Below the pieces are notes generated by a model that had not been told where the DNA came from, did not search any database, and was given only the letters and a program-made list of their open reading frames with translations. A DNA stretch of 21,133 nt, taken from NCBI GenBank assembly GCA_036557405.1, contig DATBHO010000133.1, positions 1 to 21,133 of the forward strand, in the 5' to 3' direction. Source of the stretch: TA-21 sp036557405 (GTDB taxonomy: Archaea; Thermoproteota; Nitrososphaeria; Nitrososphaerales; Nitrososphaeraceae). The position numbers were made by a program, and so were the translations under genes. Shown here piece after piece: positions 16,372-21,133 of the stretch. Position 1 is the stretch's first letter; every line of letters starts with the position of its first letter.

Positions 16372-16447
16372 TTTAGTCTGATTACTCCTTAACTATTTTC
16401 AATTTTTACTAGGCAATTTCTAGAAGTTCCATGGATTAGAAAGCTAC

Positions 16448-16475
16448 TATCAAACATGAAAGTGACTGTTTGATA
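16448..16475. repeat. Inverted repeat with 9-base arms
   Basis: TATCAAACA (16448-16456) and TGTTTGATA (16467-16475) are perfect arms around a 10-base loop. It lies 76 bases after the alcohol dehydrogenase stop and 160 before the ribbon-helix-helix gene. It could be an ADH terminator hairpin or an operator; no T-run follows directly. Confidence 0.45.
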
Positions 16476-16528
16476 AATTTGGGTAAATTTCTGGGCAAAT
16501 AGGACGATAAAGTCTTGACAAATATGAT

Positions 16529-16550
16529 TACGTTTTTCTAAGTAAACGTA
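16529..16550. promoter_or_regulatory. Inverted repeat, candidate operator of the RHH gene
   Basis: TACGTTT (16529-16535) and AAACGTA (16544-16550) form perfect 7-base arms with an 8-base spacer, about 85 bases before the ribbon-helix-helix gene. Arm spacing suits a dimeric DNA-binding protein, possibly the product of that gene regulating itself (inference). Confidence 0.35.
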
Positions 16551-16635
16551 GAGGACCTTCAGAATTATTGAAATAAATGGATTTAAGTATAAAACATATT
16601 AATTTCCATATCGATTTTTTGAACAGGGAAGTATT

Positions 16636-17232
16636 TTGGACTTGTTCGATTCAGATGAAAGTGTAAAACCCAGAAAAACAAAGAGCATAACTTTCAGGTT
16701 AGATACAAAGGTAATAGAGGAATTACAAAGAGAAGCAGATCAAGGGGAGATCTCCCTAAATGTACTGGTAAACCAAGTTCTTAGAAGATTTGTCGAATGG
16801 GATAGATTTGAAAACAAATTGGGTATGATTCCAATTCCAAAATCAATGTTGTCCACTCTGATAGATAAAACGATGCAGCTTGCTGCAGATGCTAAAATAG
16901 CAGATTTAGAGTCGTACAGGACAAAGATTGTAAACAACGCTGCAGAAACTGCCCTAAACGTAATGAAGGACTCTGTACTGTTTATGAGAAAAGATTACAG
17001 TTTTTGGACTGTGTTGGACGTACTGCGAGAATATATGAAAGTCGCAGGGATTATGTCGGATCATAGGATAGAAGCAGGAAGAAAACATGTCTTCATCATA
17101 CAACATGAGTTAGGAGAAAACTGGTCGTTATTCGCGAAGGAATTGTTGTCAAAAATATTTGTAGAATTAGCACAAGTCAAGGCTGATATTAGTACGACGC
17201 CAAAAACTGTTAAGGCTGAAGTCAATTTATGA
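16636..17232 (+). CDS. Ribbon-helix-helix DNA-binding protein with unknown C-terminal domain
   Basis: This is a 198-residue protein. Residues about 16-55 (KSITFRLDTKVIEELQREAD then SLNVLVNQVLRRFVEW) match the CopG/Arc ribbon-helix-helix: one beta-strand that pairs in the dimer and lies in the DNA major groove, then two helices. The remaining 140 residues are mostly helical, with a later segment KHVFIIQHELGENWSLFAKELLSKIFVEL that looks like a ligand or dimerisation domain; I do not recognise its family. The start is TTG at 16636, with GGGA about 10 bases before it and an AT-rich ACATATTAAT some 40 bases upstream. Strong inverted repeats precede the gene (16448-16475, 16529-16550). It is likely a transcription factor; targets unknown. 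Confidence 0.72.
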   Translation: MDLFDSDESVKPRKTKSITFRLDTKVIEELQREADQGEISLNVLVNQVLRRFVEWDRFENKLGMIPIPKSMLSTLIDKTMQLAADAKIADLESYRTKIVNNAAETALNVMKDSVLFMRKDYSFWTVLDVLREYMKVAGIMSDHRIEAGRKHVFIIQHELGENWSLFAKELLSKIFVELAQVKADISTTPKTVKAEVNL

Positions 17233-17307
17233 AAAATAGCCACTTAATTAAATGCACTAGACTGTAATTCACTGTATTCATTCTGGATAAATACATTGCT
17301 TATGGAA

Positions 17308-17320
17308 AATTATATACAAT
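17308..17320 (+). promoter_or_regulatory. TATA-like element of the second SnoaL-like gene
   Basis: AATTATATACAAT ends 12 bases before the TTG at 17332; its centre is roughly 18-20 bases upstream. That is close for an archaeal TATA box but would give a leaderless or nearly leaderless mRNA. Confidence 0.3.
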
Positions 17321-17331
17321 AGGCGAACTGA

Positions 17332-17724
17332 TTGAAACCTCTTAAATATGAAGAAAAGGAAAAAGAGAATGAAATTATAGCGCAAGAATACTTCAAAAGA
17401 ATCCAGTCAGGGGATATACAAGGACTCTTGGAGCTTTTTTCAGATGATTCTGTTATTTACGAACCTTTTAGCAGATCAAAATGTCTTTTCGGTAAATCAG
17501 AAATCGAGCCATTTCTCAAAAGCGTAATTATGGCTAATGAAGATCTGCAATACGAATTAAATATTGTGAAACAGAAAAATAAACGCAAGAACGAGGTTGT
17601 AGCTCTATTAGTATTTCGTAAAGAGAACGAGATAAGGTCTAGGTTCACATTTGGCTTTGAGAATTCTGATGGATACAAATTAGTTAGGAGAATCAAGTCT
17701 CTACTAATCGAATTCATAGATTGA
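17332..17724 (+). CDS. SnoaL-like / NTF2-fold protein
   Basis: The 130-residue protein begins with a charged helix (YEEKEKENEIIAQEYF). The NTF2-like signature follows: FKRIQSGDIQGLLELFSDDSVIYEPF, then GKSEIEPFLKSV and beta-strands ending in RSRFTFGFENSDGYKLVRRI. The family covers isomerase-like enzymes and polyketide cyclases, but most short archaeal members have no known reaction; I see no decisive catalytic pair. The start is TTG at 17332: no in-frame ATG exists near the domain start, and a TATA-like element lies just upstream. It follows the ribbon-helix-helix gene by about 100 bases with its own apparent promoter. It resembles the protein at 2605-2982 only in fold, not in close sequence. 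Confidence 0.72.
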   Translation: MKPLKYEEKEKENEIIAQEYFKRIQSGDIQGLLELFSDDSVIYEPFSRSKCLFGKSEIEPFLKSVIMANEDLQYELNIVKQKNKRKNEVVALLVFRKENEIRSRFTFGFENSDGYKLVRRIKSLLIEFID

Positions 17725-17727
17725 CGT

Positions 17728-17745
17728 AATTTCCTTTAGGAAATT
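17728..17745. terminator. Palindrome right after the SnoaL-like gene
   Basis: AATTTCCT-TT-AGGAAATT is a perfect inverted repeat with 8-base arms and a 2-base centre, starting 4 bases after the stop codon. The position suggests a 3'-end hairpin or processing/termination signal; as a DNA palindrome it could also bind protein. Confidence 0.4.
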
Positions 17746-17875
17746 GAATGTCTCCGGGCTATATTAAAGAGTTTACTGGAGGGCACAAATTTACAGTACA
17801 TAATTAAATCTACTTTTATAAAGAGATTCCTTCCAAAGATATTAGTTTTAATTATATTCATACCTTTATTTTATG

Positions 17876-17895
17876 ATACGAAAAAGATATCGTAT
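17876..17895. promoter_or_regulatory. Inverted repeat upstream of the CBS gene
   Basis: ATACGA (17876-17881) and TCGTAT (17890-17895) form 6-base arms separated by 8 bases, 80-100 bases before the CBS start. It is a candidate protein-binding site with the same overall 20-base length as the repeat at 17938-17957. Confidence 0.3.
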
Positions 17896-17937
17896 TTCAA
17901 CAAAAAAATCACTAAATGCTCTGCATTACACTGAACT

Positions 17938-17957
17938 CATGATAGATAAATATCATG
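17938..17957. promoter_or_regulatory. TATA element inside an inverted repeat, CBS gene promoter
   Basis: CATGATA-gataaa-TATCATG has perfect 7-base arms. Its right half contains ATAAATATCAT (17946-17956), the TATA element found 19 bases before both this CBS gene and its paralogue at 6525. A protein bound to the repeat would block TBP, so this gene may be repressible while the paralogue, which lacks the left arm, would not be (inference). Confidence 0.5.
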
Positions 17958-17975
17958 TTTCATAACTATATCTAA

Positions 17976-18491
17976 ATGTACTCAGAAAAGATATCGGTAT
18001 CAAGTTTAATGAACCCAAAAGTGCAAACTGATTTTGAAGATCAAAATATCAGAAGTGCATGCAATATTATGTACGCAAACGGTATCGGATGTGTGATAAT
18101 TGTTACTCGTGCCAATAACCTCATTCCTGTGGGTATAATTACTGAGCGTGACATAGTGCGAATTTTGGGAAAGCTTGATCAAGATTTGCTCCAGACTCCA
18201 CTTAAAACGCTCATGAGTACACCTTTAATTACTATAGAACAGTCTGCGTCTATAAATGACGCAACTAAGCTCATGAACAATAAGAAAATTCGGAGACTCG
18301 TAGCAGTAGACAAGAATAACAAAATGACTGGAATATTGACGCAGAGAGACATATTCAATGCCATTGACAAAGATCCTAGTCTATTTTCAGAATTCTATGG
18401 TAATGCTTTTTCTTCAAAATTTACTGAAATTTATGAAAGATACAATAAGTATCGATTAGAGAACTTAATGCCAGAATTTGAAAAGTATTGA
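17976..18491 (+). CDS. CBS-pair protein with C-terminal extension
   Basis: The 171-residue protein is made of two CBS repeats with IPVGIITERDIVRILG and MTGILTQRDIFNAI. It is clearly a paralogue of the protein at 6091-6525: both start with a short strand ending in a 'LM.p.V' segment and share the order and spacing of the repeats. It differs in a C-terminal tail of about 30 residues (FTEIYERYNKYRLENLMPEFEKY), which looks helical and may bind a partner. CBS pairs usually sense adenine nucleotides or SAM. The ATG at 17976 is set by the TATA element 19 bases upstream, implying a leaderless mRNA. Inverted repeats at 17876 and 17938 suggest specific regulation. Confidence 0.86.
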   Translation: MYSEKISVSSLMNPKVQTDFEDQNIRSACNIMYANGIGCVIIVTRANNLIPVGIITERDIVRILGKLDQDLLQTPLKTLMSTPLITIEQSASINDATKLMNNKKIRRLVAVDKNNKMTGILTQRDIFNAIDKDPSLFSEFYGNAFSSKFTEIYERYNKYRLENLMPEFEKY

Positions 18492-18588
18492 TTGCAACTT
18501 GTTAGTAATTTTAAATAAGAGATAATCTTGAAATGACATTTTGATCTCCATTTTATTTTCATTACATAATAATTTCATTGTGGACTTT

Positions 18589-18747
18589 ATGAAAACAATT
18601 TCACACTTAAAGTTCATTGACAGTACTATGAAAGTAAATGATTGCGTTAATGAAGGCGTTTTAAGGCCTGAGATCAAAAAGATACGAGGGTTGAAGCCAC
18701 ACGACAAGGGTTCTAATTCCGATTTCGATTCGGATACGCTTTACTAG
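18589..18747 (+). CDS. Small hypothetical protein (uncertain)
   Basis: This frame codes for 52 residues, starting MKTISHLKFIDSTMKVND, basic in the middle (EIKKIRGLKPHDK) and ending acidic (SDFDSDTLY). It has no membrane segment or metal motif. An AT-rich TACATAATAATTTC lies about 20 bases before the ATG. The opposite strand has a competing open frame (18465-18707) that looks like a shadow because it is hydrophobic and overlaps the end of the CBS gene. I recognise no family. It sits between the CBS gene and the broken Hsp20 gene. Confidence 0.33.
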   Translation: MKTISHLKFIDSTMKVNDCVNEGVLRPEIKKIRGLKPHDKGSNSDFDSDTLY

Positions 18748-18798
18748 ATTCGTATAGTATTACCTAACATACTATATACTTAATCAGCTGGGATAACC

Positions 18799-18812
18799 TG
18801 CATTGCAGTGCA
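18799..18812. promoter_or_regulatory. Candidate operator before Hsp20, core shared with 8281-8297
   Basis: TGCATTGCAGTGCA includes ATTGCAGTGCA, identical over 11 bases to the palindrome at 8281-8297, though the right arm is not fully palindromic here. A TATA-like CTATATACT (18772-18780) lies about 25 bases upstream, so the element would overlap the transcription start as at 8281. Chance sharing of 11 bases in 21 kb is not rare; the matching position is the main argument. Confidence 0.35.
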
Positions 18813-18851
18813 TCCATAGTGTTAAAATAAGTTTGTTTAAAATATATCTAT

Positions 18852-19337
18852 ATGAATTCAGGAAAGTCAGAAATTACAAAAAGAAAAGCGTTGTTTCCTA
18901 CAGCATTTGACGACATATTTGAAGGCTTTAGAAGGGATATGGAAGATGCGTTCTATTTACCTAGTCAGTTCCTTGACCGAAGAAGAGAGATTTCATCAGA
19001 CTTTGATACTCGTTTCCCTCTATGCGATATGGAAGACTTAGGCGACAAATATGAAATTAATTTAGTAACTCCCGGTATTCCAAAAGACAAGATATCTGTC
19101 AAAGCGGGTACCGACTATATCGACATTTCTGGAGAGCAGGAAAAGAAGTAAGAGGAAAAGAGAAAAAATTACTTGTATAATGAGAGATCATACAGCTCAC
19201 TTAGAAGACGTATCTCTACCCCTGAAGAGATAGTTCCCTCGAAAATAGATGCAAAAATGGAAAATGGTGTTTTGCATATACAGGTTCCGAAAAAAACACC
19301 AATAAAAAATGAAGAGACTAAAGTGGAGATAAAGTAG
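18852..19337 (+). pseudogene. hsp20: Hsp20 / alpha-crystallin small heat-shock protein with in-frame ochre
   Basis: The ATG at 18852 opens 99 codons that stop at TAA (19149-19151). The same frame then continues without another stop for 61 codons to TAG at 19335-19337. Together they give a complete 160-residue small heat-shock protein. Before the stop come an N-terminal FDDIFEGFRRDMEDAF segment and the first half of the alpha-crystallin domain (DKYEINLVTPGIPKDKISV, YIDISGEQEKK). After it come the rest of the domain (NYLYNERSYSSLRRRISTPEEIVPSKIDAKMENGVLHIQVPKK) and a C-terminal VEIK. One base change (for example from AAA or GAA) explains the TAA. The stop removes half the domain, so a working chaperone is unlikely unless the codon is read through. 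A T8 run follows at 19358-19365. Confidence 0.85.
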
Positions 19338-19357
19338 CGCATAAACTAACCCACCCA

Positions 19358-19365
19358 TTTTTTTT
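19358..19365 (+). terminator. T8 run, terminator of the Hsp20 gene
   Basis: Eight consecutive T on the plus strand, 20 bases past the final TAG of the Hsp20 frame. It fits a normal archaeal terminator and suggests the full-length frame was the original transcript. Confidence 0.45.
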
Positions 19366-19413
19366 GACAAATATTTCTATTATTGATCGAGATAGGAATA
19401 GGAAAATCGCCAT

Positions 19414-19518
19414 TCAATCATTAATTTGTATACCACAACTTGTGCAAAATATCGCTCTCCACGACAGGTCATGTAAAGCCAAATTCTTTAGAATTAATTG
19501 TACTATGGTATCTTGCAA
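19414..19518 (-). other. Very short frame with a CxxCG motif (doubtful)
   Basis: A TTG at 19516-19518 opens 34 codons reading QDTIVQLILKNLALHDLSWRA then FCTSCGIQIND. The helix-plus-CTSCG layout looks like a tiny zinc protein, and a second frame just upstream (MMAHIITELARYH) could be its separated N-terminus after a frameshift. I cannot decide between a small gene, a remnant and chance. Confidence 0.22.
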
Positions 19519-19621
19519 GTTCAGTTATTATGTGAGCCATCATCGTCACTTGAGAGATAACATCTTAGGTACCACCAAAAATGACTAGAATTGTTGAGTG
19601 CATATTTTTAAAAATTGTGCT

Positions 19622-20560
19622 CTAAATCTCCTTGTCTTTCTTCCATATTGTTTTCATGACTACATCCCATGGTGTGATGATCTGATCTTCTGAGAGAATT
19701 GCAGGGGTATTGATATCTCTTAACATATTTGCAGCTCTGCTGACCGTTTCTGTTTGAGAGACATGGGAGGCAGATATCAAATCGAGAGAGTCTACTCGAA
19801 TATTGCTAAAGGCTTCAGACTCGATCACTCCGGCCATGACTTTTTTCCCTTCGTAACTGAATATGAATTCTAATATCTTTCTGTCATTGATGATGTAATC
19901 TTCTTTGTTATTGGAGCCCTTTAGGTTACCAGATAATACCAGGTTCCTTATTCTCTTTTTAAGCATGGTATCTATTGCAGTTCTGAGTGTCTCATCACCT
20001 TTAAGGAGTATTTGCGTAGAGCCAATAGTTGTTACTTGAGCAGGGAGCTTTGATTCAAAGACCAACGGTAGAAGATCTCTAATTCCGATTGACCCGATCA
20101 ATTCACCCTTGTGCGCAATAGGTGCCAAGGCAAATTTCGTTCCTGCAAATAACTCCAACAAGTCATGTAGTGATGAATCCAGTTCAAGTGATGAATCACT
20201 CTCTTCCATTAACTCTGATGCCTTCACCATAGACCAGTTATCGTAAGATGTCTTAAGAATGCAATCCAGTATGTGTTGGCCACCAATCCTTCCAGCAAGT
20301 TTTTTGCCTCGTGCAACGATTAGTCCATCCACATATATTTGATGTCCAGTCGCCAGATATGTTCCCAATTCAAGGAGTGGAGTATCAGGTGACACGGACA
20401 CATATGGTCTTCGAAATACGTGAGAGAGAACACTACTTATCGTGACACTTTTTGTAATTGGAGGATCTCCATCCAGATATCTGCTGTTTTCTGCTTTTTC
20501 ATCAATTTTGACATGCTCGTTTCGCCTGTTTTCTTGAGCGTCATTATTAGATAATATCAA
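19622..20560 (-). CDS. Multi-CBS-domain regulatory protein (probably four CBS repeats)
   Basis: The 312-residue protein starts with a polar segment of about 35 residues. It then shows diverged CBS repeats: VFRRPYVSVSPDTPLLELGTYLA...VDGLIVARGKKLAGRIGGQHILDCI, then a second with LHDLLELFAGTKFALAPIAHKGELIGSIGIRDLLPLVF, a third with TIGSTQILLKGDETLRTAIDTMLKKRIRNLVL and a fourth around VSQTETVSRAANMLRDINTPAILSEDQIITPWDVVM. Two stacked Bateman modules in one chain would form a four-CBS disc. The likely role is sensing nucleotides or SAM; the output is unknown. The start is TTG at 20558-20560, with AGGAG about 6 bases before it, so this gene appears leadered, unlike the two short CBS genes. Confidence 0.8.
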   Translation of the reverse strand: MILSNNDAQENRRNEHVKIDEKAENSRYLDGDPPITKSVTISSVLSHVFRRPYVSVSPDTPLLELGTYLATGHQIYVDGLIVARGKKLAGRIGGQHILDCILKTSYDNWSMVKASELMEESDSSLELDSSLHDLLELFAGTKFALAPIAHKGELIGSIGIRDLLPLVFESKLPAQVTTIGSTQILLKGDETLRTAIDTMLKKRIRNLVLSGNLKGSNNKEDYIINDRKILEFIFSYEGKKVMAGVIESEAFSNIRVDSLDLISASHVSQTETVSRAANMLRDINTPAILSEDQIITPWDVVMKTIWKKDKEI

Positions 20561-20622
20561 GTTAAGCTCCTAATATCGAGGTCATTATAAGGCTTTATAC
20601 TTTTAGCATAATAAGACATCCA

Positions 20623-21055
20623 CTATTTACATGAGCTTGTCTCATTCTGTAAATTCCTTATGGTTTCTCGAATGGCAAAAACTGGACCTAAATTCATGCT
20701 TATGTATAGTGTTCCTATTACACCGACGAATTTTTGTAGGTGGACGCGATTGTCAAAGTAAAATGAGGTATTGTATGTTTGTGAGGAGAAGGTCCATTTG
20801 CAATTACCATGTCTATAAGAACTGAAACTCTGCCCGGATTTATATTGTTAAATCTGGTATTATTGAATAGGTTACTTGTCCAACGACCTGAAAGTAACCA
20901 GATGGTATCTCTGTCCACATCTTTCAAGAGTATAATTTATCTTTCCTCTGGGTTAACATCATGTCTTTTGAGACTTCAATTTGGGCATATGTGATGGTAA
21001 TGAAGACATTAATTCTCGTCGAATAAGTAATTAAGAAGACAAGTACACCGATCAT
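20623..21055 (-). pseudogene. Remains of a small secreted-protein gene, split over three frames
   Basis: Reading the minus strand, an ATG at 21055 opens 43 codons with a good signal peptide (IGVLVFLITYS...ITITYAQ) and ends at TGA 20924-20926. The next frame, beginning one base away at 20927, gives 69 residues with LLSGRWTS and VIANGPSPHKHTIPHFTLT, ending at TAA 20718. A third frame overlapping that stop continues VIGTLYISMNLGPVFAI and stops at 20623. The order signal peptide, 'W' strand, 'PHKHTI...F' and 'GTL.ISMN.GPV' resembles, from memory, secreted thaumarchaeal proteins of unknown function. Two frameshifts would join them. It is either a pseudogene or a sequencing problem. Other open frames here (20631-20825 and 20809-20994, plus strand) look like shadows. 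Confidence 0.4.
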
Positions 21056-21133
21056 TATTTTATTAAGACAAACTATTTTTGATGAAATGGTACGAAATCC
21101 TGCAAGATTCTCTCCATAATGGATGATAAATGG

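Noticed and set aside
18465..18707. Minus-strand frame of 80 codons after the CBS gene
   Set aside because: It overlaps the CBS gene end and a more hydrophilic plus-strand frame; the hydrophobic composition looks random.
18661..18745. GGGTTCTAATTCC resembling a tRNA T-arm
   Set aside because: The flanking bases do not pair as a T-stem, and no acceptor, D or anticodon arm can be drawn.
19364..19588. Plus-strand frame of 74 codons after Hsp20
   Set aside because: It starts inside the T-run terminator of Hsp20, with no promoter and no recognisable pattern.

Overview
The window reads as AT-rich chromosomal DNA of an ammonia-oxidising archaeon of the class Nitrososphaeria (Thaumarchaeota). I infer this from three things: a three-subunit archaeal acetyl-/propionyl-CoA carboxylase of the type used in the 3-hydroxypropionate/4-hydroxybutyrate cycle, secreted cupredoxins with thaumarchaeal-style copper motifs, and many short CBS-pair proteins with leaderless, TATA-driven promoters. 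The low GC content would fit Candidatus Nitrosocosmicus better than the higher-GC Nitrososphaera species, but that is inference. There is no rRNA, tRNA, CRISPR array, transposase or prophage gene that I can see.

Layout, left to right. 1-781 (-): a secreted FxLYD + cupredoxin protein cut by the window edge. 1373-2982 (-): a SAM methyltransferase and a SnoaL-like protein. 3321-5858 (+): an MgtA-type P-type ATPase. 6091-8019 (-): a CBS pair protein, a doubtful small ORF and a GT4-like glycosyltransferase. 8323-10086 (+): a zinc-ribbon membrane protein joined to a universal stress protein, then a CBS pair fused to a C2H2 zinc finger. 10118-12036 (-): biotin carboxyl carrier protein and biotin carboxylase with a 4-base overlap. 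12037-13446: a 1.4 kb spacer holding a degraded cupredoxin and a tiny Cys/His-rich protein. 13447-14979 (-): the carboxyltransferase subunit. 15268-16371 (+): a zinc alcohol dehydrogenase. 16636-18491 (+): a ribbon-helix-helix protein, a second SnoaL-like protein and a third CBS pair. 18589-19337 (+): a small hypothetical gene and an Hsp20 gene interrupted by a stop codon. 19622-20560 (-): a large multi-CBS protein. 20623-21055 (-): remains of a small secreted-protein gene broken into several frames.

The metabolic core is the carboxylase: biotin carboxylase charges the biotin on the carrier protein, and the carboxyltransferase passes the carboxyl group to acetyl- or propionyl-CoA. The rest looks like stress and homeostasis functions: Mg2+ uptake, UspA, Hsp20, a zinc ADH, and four CBS proteins that probably sense adenine nucleotides. 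Many starts are best explained by leaderless transcription, with a TATA element about 25-28 bases before the start codon. This moves several starts inward from the longest open frame.

The points most worth a second look are these: two cupredoxins that have lost copper ligands (one also has an in-frame amber codon at codon 4); an Hsp20 split by one ochre codon with its frame otherwise intact; a CBS pair fused to a canonical C2H2 finger; an identical promoter element at identical spacing on two CBS paralogues; several strong inverted repeats placed like operators; and a 51-residue Cys/His protein inside the split carboxylase cluster.
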